Of a DNA stretch of 5,973 nt, positions 1-5,794 are shown in pieces (the stretch's first letter is position 1; each line of letters opens with the position of its first letter). The notes under the pieces are model-generated. The model did no database searches. It saw only the letters and a list, made by a program, of their open reading frames with translations, and had not been told where the DNA came from. Source of the stretch: Rhodobiaceae bacterium. Its GTDB lineage: Bacteria > Pseudomonadota > Alphaproteobacteria > Parvibaculales > Parvibaculaceae. The DNA lies in contig NVWR01000002.1 in assembly GCA_002746275.1 (NCBI GenBank), positions 310,831 through 316,803 of the forward strand. The letters are read 5' to 3'. The position numbers and the translations under genes are program-made.

Positions 1-281
1 ACTTTACGATCGACCTCAATGCCCGCAAGCGAGAGACCGTTGATAAATCGTCCGTAAGTCAATCCATGCTCGCGCACAGCAGCATTGATCCGCTGGATCC
101 ACAGAGCGCGGAATGTCCGCTTGCGGACACGACGGTCGCGATAGGCGTATTGCCCGGCTTTTTCGACTGCCTGATTGGCAATGCGGAAGGTATTTTTGCG
201 GCGGCCATAATAACCCTTCGCCTTTTTAATCACCTTACGGTGACGGGCGTGGGTGGTGACCCCTCTTTTTACACGTGACAT
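1..281 (-). CDS. rplT: 50S ribosomal protein L20 (3' part beyond the window)
   Basis: L20 binds 23S rRNA early in assembly of the large ribosomal subunit, and in several bacteria it also represses its own operon. The 93 residues visible start [21 protein letters not shown] and continue through the typical basic helices, with [43 protein letters not shown] and YGRFINGL. All of these match L20; the family is about 117-120 residues long, so roughly 25 residues lie outside the window. The ATG at 279-281 is chosen because a strong Shine-Dalgarno sequence (TAAGGAG on the minus strand, 290-296) sits just upstream. That sequence overlaps the rpmI stop codon at 294-296, so the two genes are 12 bases apart and probably translationally coupled. 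Transcription most likely comes from the rpmI promoter near 612-639. Identification is certain. Confidence 0.98.
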   Translation of the reverse strand, partial: MSRVKRGVTTHARHRKVIKKAKGYYGRRKNTFRIANQAVEKAGQYAYRDRRVRKRTFRALWIQRINAAVREHGLTYGRFINGLSLAGIEVDRK

Positions 282-289
282 TGATTTCG

Positions 290-296
290 CTCCTTA
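290..296 (-). promoter_or_regulatory. rplT ribosome binding site overlapping the rpmI stop codon
   Basis: On the minus strand the sequence TAAGGAG contains the rpmI stop codon TAA (294-296) and an almost perfect Shine-Dalgarno sequence 8 bases before the rplT ATG. This arrangement is seen directly. It is the usual layout for coupled translation, where ribosomes ending on rpmI help start rplT. The coupling itself is inferred. Confidence 0.85.
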
Positions 297-491
297 GCCG
301 TACGGCATCATTTTTTTGATAATCCGCGCATCCGGGGCGGACAAAACAGCTGTCCCCCGCTGGTTGCGGATCTGTTTGTTGGAACGTTTGATCATTCCGT
401 GCTGTTTTCCGGATTGGGTTGCTTTCACCTTCCCGGAAGCCGTCAGCTTGAAGCGCTTTTTCACGCTCGACTTGGTCTTCAGCTTGGGCAT
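294..491 (-). CDS. rpmI: 50S ribosomal protein L35
   Basis: L35 is a small basic protein of the large ribosomal subunit. The product has 65 residues, the normal family length, and starts [20 protein letters not shown]. It carries the typical [20 protein letters not shown] core and ends KKMMPYG. The ATG at 489-491 is preceded by a good Shine-Dalgarno sequence (TTAAGGAG on the minus strand, around 498-505). The same frame stays open upstream to about 623, but that extension has no L35 homology and overlaps the leader, so it is rejected. The gene is the first of the rpmI-rplT pair. infC, usually directly upstream in this cluster, lies about 4.3 kb away. The leader contains a promoter and two hairpins. 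Confidence 0.98.
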   Translation of the reverse strand: MPKLKTKSSVKKRFKLTASGKVKATQSGKQHGMIKRSNKQIRNQRGTAVLSAPDARIIKKMMPYG

Positions 492-514
492 TTTGCTCTC
501 CTTAATATTCTTGG

Positions 515-547
515 AGCCTGGGTTCGAAAACCAACTGGAACCTGGCT
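515..547 (-). promoter_or_regulatory. Leader hairpin 2 just upstream of the rpmI ribosome binding site
   Basis: On the minus strand AGCC (544-547) plus GGTTC (538-542) pair with GAACC (521-525) plus GGCT (515-518), with a small internal loop between the two helices. The hairpin ends about 10 bases before the rpmI Shine-Dalgarno sequence. Its GGTTC and GAACC arms match the outer arms of hairpin 1, so alternative pairings between the two hairpins are possible. Read on the plus strand, the same hairpin is followed by six T, but no plus-strand gene lies upstream for it to terminate. Confidence 0.45.
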
Positions 548-560
548 TTTTTGGCATTTT

Positions 561-598
561 GAACCGCCACGGCATGCCCGTGCTGAGCCGGGCGGTTC
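561..598 (-). promoter_or_regulatory. Leader hairpin 1 upstream of rpmI
   Basis: An inverted repeat pairs GAACCGC(C) at 591-598 with (G)GCGGTTC at 561-568 on the minus-strand transcript. It encloses a second 5-bp stem, CACGG (578-582) with CCGTG (568-572), around a 5-base loop. About 8 bases bulge on one side, so the structure is an irregular stacked stem. It would begin only a few bases after the predicted transcription start. No U-run follows it on the minus strand, so it is not a simple terminator. A role in L20 or L35 autoregulation is possible but inferred. Confidence 0.5.
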
Positions 599-611
599 TG
601 CAAGTCGGCGA

Positions 612-639
612 GTTATACGGCAATTGAGCCCGATTGCAA
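612..639 (-). promoter_or_regulatory. Probable sigma-70 type promoter for rpmI-rplT
   Basis: Read on the minus strand, TTGCAA (634-639) and TATAAC (612-617) are separated by 16 bases. The -10 box matches consensus at 5 of 6 positions and the -35 box at 4 of 6. The expected start of transcription is near 605, giving a leader of about 114 bases before the rpmI ATG. An own promoter is expected here because infC is far away and terminated, and the gene directly upstream is an unrelated oxidoreductase. The boxes are seen; activity is inferred. Confidence 0.6.
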
Positions 640-646
640 GCGGATT

Positions 647-667
647 GGGGGAAATTGCCCCCTTTTT
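647..667 (+). terminator. Terminator-like hairpin facing the plus strand, just past the oxidoreductase stop
   Basis: GGGGG (647-651) pairs with CCCCC (658-662) around a 6-base loop and is followed by TTTTT (663-667) when read on the plus strand. On the minus strand, the direction of the oxidoreductase gene, the hairpin begins only about 9 bases after that gene's stop, but no T-run follows it there. It may still cause some pausing or protect the 3' end. There is no plus-strand gene immediately upstream, so a true terminator role is uncertain. Confidence 0.35.
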
Positions 668-671
668 GAGC

Positions 672-1919
672 CTACTCCGCCGCTTTGGTTTTATTGACCT
701 GGGGCGAGGAGACGGCGGCCCGGATCATGGGGATATCCTCGTCCGCCAGAGGTTGCATCCGAACTTTGCGCGCCAGCGCCGCTTCGATGTAAGGCGCCAA
801 TTCCTTGGCCTTTTTGGCCTCCCGCGCCGCCACATCTTTGCTGAACTCAGGCATCACCTTTTTGGCAAAAAGCTCCAGAGACTCGCAGATATGCTCATGT
901 TTATTGCGGCCCGCCTGCTGCATGAAGATCACCTGATCAACGCCAGAGGCCTGAAATGCCTTGAGATGCTCAATCATGTCGTCCGGCGTCCCAATGCCTG
1001 CTGGCCGGGTCATCAGCCCTTGGGCGTCTTGAACCATCTTCGCGGTTTTGTCGCCGCGTTGCCGGATGAAGTCGCCCCACATGTCGGTGCGGCCCGGTTT
1101 CTGGTCCTTGGTCACCATTGACGCCAAGGCAAAGCCGAAGAACTCAAAGCCCTCAGCACCGCGACGGATCGCCTCTGCCCTGTCTTCATGCACCGAGAAG
1201 CTCGACACCATGGCAATATTGGCATTAACCGTGTGGCCGATCGGCTGGCACGCATCAGACTTGATGATGCCATAGTAGATGTCGGCCCATGCCTTGGCTT
1301 CGTCCGGATCGACGAAGGAGAACGCCAGCGCTCCCACCCCAAGGGTGGCGGCAATTTTGATCGTGTCGCGATTGGTACAGGCCATCCACATGGGCGGATG
1401 GGGTTTTTGATGGGGTTTGGGCAGGACGTTGCGGCACGGCATGGAGAAGCCCTTGCCTTCAAATCCCGGATAAGGGTCGAGCACCAGCATGTTGGCAACC
1501 TGCTCGGCTGCTTCCAGCGCCAAGGTGCGCTTCTCCTTTGCAGGAATGTCAAAACCGCCAAGCTCCAGACGCGTGGCCCCTTCGCCGATGCCGAACTCGA
1601 CCCGGCCATTGGAGATGATATCGAGGGTCGCGATGCCTTCAGCGGTGCGCGCCGGGTGATTGTAATTTGGGATCACCTGCCTGATGCCATGCCCCAACCG
1701 AATGTCCTTGGTCAGCGCGGCAGCGGCCGCGAGGAACACTTCTGGCGAGCTGGAATGAGAATATTCATCCAGAAAATGATGTTCGACTTCCCACGCGTAG
1801 TCGTAACCCAGCTTGTCGGCGAGAACGACCTGCTTCAGCGCGTCGTGGAAAAGCCGGTGCTCGTCGCCCTCGTTCCAAGGCTTAGGCAATTGCAATTCAT
1901 AAAAGACGCCGAATTTCAT
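672..1919 (-). CDS. LLM class flavin-dependent oxidoreductase (bacterial luciferase-like monooxygenase)
   Basis: This 415-residue protein belongs to the luciferase-like monooxygenase superfamily, TIM-barrel enzymes that use reduced FMN or F420 to oxidise organic substrates, normally in the cytoplasm. The N-terminus (MKFGVFYELQLP) is a typical first beta strand. It is followed by YAWEVEHHFLDEYSHSSSPE (about 41-60) and by a segment around 88-114 containing HPARTAEGIATLD and ISNGRVEFGIGEG, a hallmark of the family. KPHPPMW and ATLGVGAL lie further on, then GIGTPDDMIEHL before the C-terminal part. The last 60 or so residues are rich in Ala and Lys and extend past the barrel. The ATG at 1917-1919 follows a GAGGGGGGAA ribosome binding site. 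The gene is divergent from the phosphodiesterase, with 278 bases between them. The substrate cannot be told from sequence; no partner flavin reductase is visible in the window. Confidence 0.93.
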   Translation of the reverse strand: MKFGVFYELQLPKPWNEGDEHRLFHDALKQVVLADKLGYDYAWEVEHHFLDEYSHSSSPEVFLAAAAALTKDIRLGHGIRQVIPNYNHPARTAEGIATLDIISNGRVEFGIGEGATRLELGGFDIPAKEKRTLALEAAEQVANMLVLDPYPGFEGKGFSMPCRNVLPKPHQKPHPPMWMACTNRDTIKIAATLGVGALAFSFVDPDEAKAWADIYYGIIKSDACQPIGHTVNANIAMVSSFSVHEDRAEAIRRGAEGFEFFGFALASMVTKDQKPGRTDMWGDFIRQRGDKTAKMVQDAQGLMTRPAGIGTPDDMIEHLKAFQASGVDQVIFMQQAGRNKHEHICESLELFAKKVMPEFSKDVAAREAKKAKELAPYIEAALARKVRMQPLADEDIPMIRAAVSSPQVNKTKAAE

Positions 1920-2197
1920 CTCGATTCCCCCCTCAGGAACGGTGGTATCAATACCGCCCCGGTCAATGTTGATGCGATCAGTATGGCACTGTCAGCCGTC
2001 CACTCAAGGTGCCAAAGCTATTTCATCCTGAGGGCTCGAAAACTGGTGGATGCCCCGAAGGTAATTCGCCCTCAAAAGGGGGCCCAACTAACCCGGTGCC
2101 ATCATTTTGAAAAATTTGGCTGGTAGAAATGTCGCCAGGCTTGTCGCGGTCTTGTTGCTCCGCGAAGATGCTGTCTCGCGCAACCTGGAGACCCCCT
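1920..2197. other. Divergent intergenic region between the oxidoreductase and the phosphodiesterase
   Basis: This stretch must hold the start signals for both divergent genes. Apart from the palindrome at 1941-1958, it has a small 6-bp hairpin near 2070-2085 (GCCCTC, loop AAAA, then GGGGGC) and an AT-rich patch with TTGAAA at 2107-2112, which could be a -35 box for the plus-strand gene. I see no good -10 box at the right distance. No protein-coding gene or RNA gene is supported. Confidence 0.5.
1941..1958. promoter_or_regulatory. Imperfect palindrome upstream of the oxidoreductase, possible operator
   Basis: GGTGGTAT-CA-ATACCGCC is an inverted repeat with 8-base arms and one wobble or mismatch, the inner five base pairs being perfect. 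It lies 21 bases upstream of the oxidoreductase ATG, within the divergent promoter region. A TTGACC sequence on the minus strand (1961-1966) sits next to it, but no convincing -10 box follows at proper spacing. The position suits a repressor site; the role is inferred, and no regulator gene is present in the window. Confidence 0.3.
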
Positions 2198-3154
2198 ATG
2201 ACATCTCGACACCCCGCCCCACCCCTCAAGATCGCGCATCGCGGAGGATCCGGTCTCTGGCCTGAGAACACGATGCGTGCCTTCCACGAGGCCATTGCCG
2301 GTGGCGCACAGGGTATCGAGCTGGACGTTCACCTCACCAAAGATGGCGTGCTGGTTGTTCACCACGATGAGAGCCTCAAGCCAGCCATCGCGCGGGCACC
2401 AGATGGCGCATGGGTTGAGCCCCCCACCCCCCGCATCAAAGATCTCACGTTTACAGAACTACAAGCCTTCGACATTGGACGGTTGCGCCCTGGTGCTAGC
2501 TATTCCGCTCGATATGGCGACCAGGCAGCAATTGATGGCGAGCGTATTCCAACGCTTGAAGCGGTTATTGATCTCGTCCGGCAAGAGGCGGACCCCGATT
2601 TCGTCGTTTACACAGAGCTCAAGACATCGCTTTCGGACCTCTCTCAGTCCTCAGATCCGATCACACTGGCGGACGCTGCGGTTGACCTAATCGAGAACAA
2701 GGGCTTTGGCGCACAGAGTGTGTTCGTGTCGTTTGATTGGCGTGCCTTAGCCCGGGCGAAAGAGCGGGCACCCCACATCAGAAATGCTTTCACAACCATG
2801 CCCTTCTACTCGATTGATCCAGACGATAGCTCTGGCGAAAATGATGGGGAAAGCGCGGCAGCCCTGCGCGCGGCATCAGCCCAGGGAGCTGATTTTTTTG
2901 ATGGCTTCGATTGGCGCAACCAGACAGGATCCCGGTTTGCCGAACGGCTTCTGAGGGCTATTGCAGATGCTCCTGCAGACGGGTGGTTTGCCTGGCATGG
3001 GGATATTCAGGAAGAAACGGTGGCGCAGGCCCGGGCACTAGGGCTCAGTGTTTCCGCCTGGACCGTGGATGAGCTAGAAGAGATGCGCAGGCTCAGCGCC
3101 CTGGGCATTGACGCCATCCTCACCGACAGGCTTGACCGCCTTGTGATGGTGTAG
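2198..3154 (+). CDS. Glycerophosphodiester phosphodiesterase (GDPD family)
   Basis: GDPD enzymes hydrolyse glycerophosphodiesters from phospholipid breakdown to glycerol-3-phosphate and an alcohol. From the chosen start the product has 318 residues. It has the family's catalytic layout: IAHRGGSG (His14, Arg15), PENT (Glu23, Asn24), GIELDVHLTKDG (Glu41, Asp43), HHDE (His56) and YTELK (Glu140, Lys142), closing with SAWTVDELEEM and GIDAILTDRLDRL near the C-terminus. His14 and His56 correspond to the general acid/base pair, and Glu41, Asp43 and Glu140 to metal ligands. The ATG at 2198 is preferred because GGAG (2187-2190) stands 7 bases before it and the family motif follows at once. An upstream ATG at 2129 would add 23 residues without family similarity and lacks a good ribosome site. 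No signal peptide is visible, so it is probably cytoplasmic. It is convergent with the acetyltransferase, with a 43-base gap. Confidence 0.95.
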   Translation: MTSRHPAPPLKIAHRGGSGLWPENTMRAFHEAIAGGAQGIELDVHLTKDGVLVVHHDESLKPAIARAPDGAWVEPPTPRIKDLTFTELQAFDIGRLRPGASYSARYGDQAAIDGERIPTLEAVIDLVRQEADPDFVVYTELKTSLSDLSQSSDPITLADAAVDLIENKGFGAQSVFVSFDWRALARAKERAPHIRNAFTTMPFYSIDPDDSSGENDGESAAALRAASAQGADFFDGFDWRNQTGSRFAERLLRAIADAPADGWFAWHGDIQEETVAQARALGLSVSAWTVDELEEMRRLSALGIDAILTDRLDRLVMV

Positions 3155-3197
3155 CCCGCAGATGTTTCTTAACACGAGCAGGAGAGCCCTCACCCCT

Positions 3198-4556
3198 TTA
3201 GCTGGCTTTGGATTGCTTCGGTGATCCGGAGTTTCTTTTGCTTTTTATCCAAGCTGCGAAGATCGCCATCGCCTGAACTTTGAAATAATTGATCCGGCGC
3301 AACAGAACCATTGCTGTGGGATTGGCCTTCAGGATTTTTTTGTATTTCAGGGTCAGATGACTGATCCGAGCATCGACACGTCCCCACATGCTCACACCCC
3401 AAAAACTGTCCTTCAGCACAAGGGTTCGGTCACACCAATCACGTTTGTATGCCTCATCCCCAGCCAGGAAATCAAAAGAGTGCAGTCCGGCGCGCGCTGA
3501 GAGCTCCAGCATTTTCAGCAAAAGCAATGTGCCCGGTGAGCATTGTGCGAATGCTCTGGGGTCGTAAGCCGTTACGAACAAGGAAAATGTTTGGCTGCCG
3601 ACGAATGCTATTACCCCGGCGATCAACCTATTATCGACATAGAGACCATAGATGCGCAGAGAGATGGTGCCCTGCCTGACCTGTGAACAATTTTTGATCG
3701 TCCGTTGCAACGTGGCACTTAGAAAAGGGTTGCGATCTCCACTGGCTTCTAACTGCTCACCCTTCCATCTCAGGACTGTATCGATCACCAAGTCTCGCTC
3801 AGCTTGGCTTCTGACAGACCGGAACTGTAGCTTCCCCTCGCGCCGAAGCTTGGCGTGTTTCTGTCTCAGTCGGCTTCTTGTTCTGGAACTGCGCAATCTC
3901 CGATAGAGAGATTTCCAATCGCTCTCCAGCGTCAGCATATGAGAAGCACAGGAACTGGAGGCGATGCCTTTGACCATAAACGGATTGCGCACACCCGCTA
4001 TGAACTCTGGTTGCCTGGTCAGATGGAACACATCTACTTCGCCAATGACTTTCGCAACGCCGTCCCAAATTTCTGCCGCCATTTTTTCCGTCAGCCTGGA
4101 CGCGAATTCGGGCGCAACAAGCGGGCAGTTGTAATCATTTATGTCGCCAGCCAACCAACAAAGCCTTTTCACGCCAAGGAACGGCTCCACACCCAGCGGC
4201 AGGATAAATGTCAGAACGTTGCCCTCATATCCCAATATGATCGCAGGCTTGCTCTTGGGTGAGGATGATCCTTCAAGATACCAAGACCGTACCCAGTCAA
4301 AACTCTGAAAGGGTGTGGACCAAGCCGACGATTGAAAATTCGTCCAGGCCTCTCTTACTGCCTCCAAATCCGTCATGAGATAAAGAGTAGCGTCTGGGCC
4401 TCCATCAGGGTTAACAACCCGGATCTGCCCCGACACACAGCTCGGGTCCAATACCTCTGGATTGCGCAACGCGCCTTGAGAAGAACCCGGCGCAACATAA
4501 GAGTGGCCACCGAAAATCTGGCTATTGGTTAATTCTACGACGTCCATCGACCCCAT
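3198..4556 (-). CDS. GNAT family acetyltransferase of the CelD/BioF2-like type
   Basis: The 452-residue product resembles the two-lobed GNAT-fold proteins grouped as CelD/BioF2-like (Acetyltransf_6). These are often found in polysaccharide or cell-envelope loci, and few have a known acyl acceptor. The N-terminal lobe shows AVREAWTNF, TPFQSFDWVRSWYLEG, ILPLGVEP and WLAGDINDYNCPLVAPEF (to about residue 150). A basic stretch, LYRRLRSSRTRSRLRQKHAK, precedes the second lobe, which contains GLYVDNRLIAGVIAFV and ends in the family hallmark FDFLAGDEAYKRDW (361-374). About 57 N-terminal residues precede the recognisable domain. The ATG at 4554-4556 gives the longest frame but has only a weak ribosome site; the ATG at 4545-4547 is an alternative. 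GC content looks lower (about 50-52% in sampled lines) than in the oxidoreductase gene (mostly about 58-60%), which may indicate separate acquisition. The substrate is unknown. Confidence 0.85.
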   Translation of the reverse strand: MGSMDVVELTNSQIFGGHSYVAPGSSQGALRNPEVLDPSCVSGQIRVVNPDGGPDATLYLMTDLEAVREAWTNFQSSAWSTPFQSFDWVRSWYLEGSSSPKSKPAIILGYEGNVLTFILPLGVEPFLGVKRLCWLAGDINDYNCPLVAPEFASRLTEKMAAEIWDGVAKVIGEVDVFHLTRQPEFIAGVRNPFMVKGIASSSCASHMLTLESDWKSLYRRLRSSRTRSRLRQKHAKLRREGKLQFRSVRSQAERDLVIDTVLRWKGEQLEASGDRNPFLSATLQRTIKNCSQVRQGTISLRIYGLYVDNRLIAGVIAFVGSQTFSLFVTAYDPRAFAQCSPGTLLLLKMLELSARAGLHSFDFLAGDEAYKRDWCDRTLVLKDSFWGVSMWGRVDARISHLTLKYKKILKANPTAMVLLRRINYFKVQAMAIFAAWIKSKRNSGSPKQSKAS

Positions 4557-4614
4557 GCACTACTCACTCACAACGTTCCATAACGATACTGAGAGAATTA
4601 ATTGCAATATTTGC

Positions 4615-4635
4615 GCCACCCAGAGCGAGGGTGGC
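4615..4635. repeat. 7-bp inverted repeat between infC and the acetyltransferase gene
   Basis: GCCACCC (4615-4621) and GGGTGGC (4629-4635) form a perfect 7-bp stem with a 7-base loop. No T-run follows on either strand, so it is not a classic terminator. It lies about 60 bases upstream of the acetyltransferase start, just before an AT-rich stretch that may contain its promoter. The role is unknown. Confidence 0.35.
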
Positions 4636-4723
4636 CGGGGAAATTGATGGGGCTGGGGCTCAGTTCATTGTCGCCATTCGGTTGGCACCAAAGGCAGATA
4701 GACACAGGGAAAACGCGCAGATC

Positions 4724-4756
4724 AAAACAAAAAAACGGGCCACAATGGCCCGTTTT
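4724..4756 (-). terminator. Strong intrinsic terminator after infC
   Basis: The stem pairs ACGGGCCA with TGGCCCGT (4735-4742 and 4746-4753) around a 3-base loop, and can extend by three more A-T pairs. On the minus strand it is followed by seven T, then G and four more T. It lies 44 bases after the infC stop codon. This is a textbook rho-independent terminator, and it shows that infC transcription is not meant to run on into the genes to its left. On the plus strand only four T follow, so activity there would be weaker. Confidence 0.93.
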
Positions 4757-4799
4757 CTATTGTCTCAGTATATGCCACTTCAACTCGGCCTTGCGCGCG

Positions 4800-5336
4800 T
4801 TAACGCGGCGCTAGAACCATAATCAGCTGGCGGCCTTCCATCTTGGGATACAGCTCGACTTTGGCAATCTCGTCCACCTCAACGCGTACGCGCTGCAGCA
4901 CTTTCATGCCGAGATCCTGGTGCGCCATCTCACGGCCCCGGAACCTCAAGGTCACTTTCACCTTGTCGCCATCGTCGAAGAACCGTCTCATGTTCCGCAT
5001 CTTCACGTCATAGTCATGCGTATCGATATTCGGACGCATTTTGATCTCTTTGACTTCGACAGTTTTCTGCTTCTTGCGGGCTTCCGCGGCTTTCTTCTGA
5101 GCCTGAAACTTGAATTTTCCGTAATCCAGAAGCTTGCAAACAGGCGGATCTGAATTGGGGGAAACCTCTACGAGATCGAGACCAGATTCATCGGCTGCTT
5201 CAAGAGCATCTGCTATTGCCACAACACCTCGTTTTTCGCCTTCACCGTCAATCAACATGACGTGCGACACTGAGATGTCCTGGTTGATGCGCGGTCCTAC
5301 TTTCGTTGGCTGCGCAAATATGGGTCTGCGGGCTAT
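4800..5336 (-). CDS. infC: Translation initiation factor IF3, with probable AUA start codon
   Basis: IF3 binds the 30S subunit, prevents premature joining of 50S, and checks the start codon and initiator tRNA. The 178-residue product has the full two-domain layout. The N-domain begins [17 protein letters not shown], continues [12 protein letters not shown] and DLVEVSP (54-60), and leads to [12 protein letters not shown] (63-74). A Lys/Ala-rich linker follows. The C-domain has KEIKMRPN (96-103), RFRGREM (131-137) and [12 protein letters not shown] at the end. The first ATG or GTG in frame is a GTG at 5268-5270, which would remove 22 conserved N-terminal residues. The ATA at 5334-5336 gives the expected (M)ARRP terminus and has AGGAG (5343-5347) 6 bases upstream. 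The frame closes just above, at a TAG (5346-5348). A rare start codon suits the IF3 autoregulation known from E. coli. The gene has its own terminator and a candidate promoter. Confidence 0.96.
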   Translation of the reverse strand: MARRPIFAQPTKVGPRINQDISVSHVMLIDGEGEKRGVVAIADALEAADESGLDLVEVSPNSDPPVCKLLDYGKFKFQAQKKAAEARKKQKTVEVKEIKMRPNIDTHDYDVKMRNMRRFFDDGDKVKVTLRFRGREMAHQDLGMKVLQRVRVEVDEIAKVELYPKMEGRQLIMVLAPR

Positions 5337-5340
5337 GAAA

Positions 5341-5347
5341 TTCTCCT
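5341..5347 (-). promoter_or_regulatory. infC ribosome binding site that fixes the AUA start
   Basis: AGGAGAA on the minus strand matches the anti-Shine-Dalgarno closely. From the last G of AGGAG there are 6 bases to the ATA at 5334-5336, the ideal distance. No ATG, GTG or TTG occurs in the IF3 frame within reach of this site, so it supports ATA as the true start. Confidence 0.8.
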
Positions 5348-5394
5348 ATAGCTCTGGGTCGCGCAGGTCAGATGTCCTGCACGGGAAGGGTCAA

Positions 5395-5422
5395 GGTTTA
5401 CGACGCTCACCGGTGGAGTCAA
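5395..5422 (-). promoter_or_regulatory. Candidate promoter for infC
   Basis: On the minus strand TTGACTC (5416-5422, preceded by C, as in the CTTGAC boxes common in Alphaproteobacteria) is followed after 13 bases by CGTAAACC (5395-5402). This resembles the Caulobacter-type -10 consensus GCTANAWC. It lies between the end of the GT9 fragment (5435) and infC, and would give a leader of about 50 bases. A second TTGACC occurs at 5389-5394 but lacks a convincing -10 box. The match is partial, so infC could also be read from the glycosyltransferase genes upstream. Confidence 0.35.
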
Positions 5423-5434
5423 GACGCATTGTGC

Positions 5435-5794
5435 TCAAAGGGCTTTTAAGTCCCCTGCGCTGTGCCATGGGGGACACGGGCGCACAAAAAGCCGATAGGC
5501 CCTTGTGCGACGAGATCCGTCAAAATCATAGACCGCTGAAAACTCCCCCCAGGCGATCCGGCGCACCAGCGCCAACAACCTGAGAACCCCATTTGGCGCC
5601 CCATCGGGCCAAATGGTCACATCAAGTCCCTGAAAGCTCCTCAAAGTAGCGGACGAGGCAAGGATCGTGATTTCCGCCCCGGCGGCTCTTTCCCGCTCAA
5701 TCCAGGCCCGAACCAGCTCAGCGGCCCCGTTTTCATCCTCACCACTGCCAAAAGGCCGCAATCGCAGAACCAGAATGCGACGCCCCGCCGTCAT
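5435..5794 (-). pseudogene. Short glycosyltransferase family 9-like fragment
   Basis: The 119-residue product resembles only the N-terminal part of GT9 (heptosyltransferase-like) enzymes, which are usually 300 residues or more. Visible traits are the first beta strand RRILVLRLRPFG (5-16), a second strand EITILASSATL (41-51), a stretch LRLLALVRRIAWGEFSAVYDF (71-91) and DGSRRTRAYRLF (92-103). The usual GD-x-x-x-TP segment after the first strand is replaced by GSGEDENGAAELVRAW. The frame stops soon after PPW, and there is no room before infC for the C-terminal nucleotide-sugar binding domain. The ATG at 5792-5794 overlaps the stop of the upstream gene by 4 bases (ATGA), so the pair is probably co-translated. 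It may be a decayed enzyme or a small protein with another role; a remnant seems more likely. Confidence 0.6.

Noticed and set aside
492..623. N-terminal extension of L35 in the same frame
   Set aside because: L35 is about 65 residues and begins MPK(L/M)KTK; the extension has no homology, and the correct ATG at 491 has a strong ribosome binding site.
399..1121. Plus-strand open frame of 240 codons across rpmI, its leader and the oxidoreductase 3' end
   Set aside because: It covers certain genes on the other strand and the protein looks like random Arg/Leu/His-rich sequence with no family motif.
1188..2126. Long open plus-strand frame of about 310 codons opposite the oxidoreductase gene
   Set aside because: It is antisense to a gene with clear family motifs, its translation shows no recognisable domain, and it runs into the intergenic region. 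It is a by-product of codon bias on the other strand.
2129..2197. Earlier ATG for the phosphodiesterase
   Set aside because: It adds 23 residues rich in Ser, Cys and Arg with no family similarity and lacks a good ribosome site, whereas the ATG at 2198 has GGAG at 7 bases.
3155..3197. A shared terminator between the convergent phosphodiesterase and acetyltransferase genes
   Set aside because: The 43-base gap has no convincing stem followed by a T-run on either strand.
4800..5270. IF3 starting at the GTG at 5268-5270
   Set aside because: This would remove 22 residues that match the conserved IF3 N-terminus and would ignore the well-placed ribosome site upstream of the ATA.
5366..5394. Second TTGACC box as an infC promoter
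   Set aside because: No acceptable -10 box is found at 15-18 bases; the upstream TTGACT with CGTAAACC fits better.
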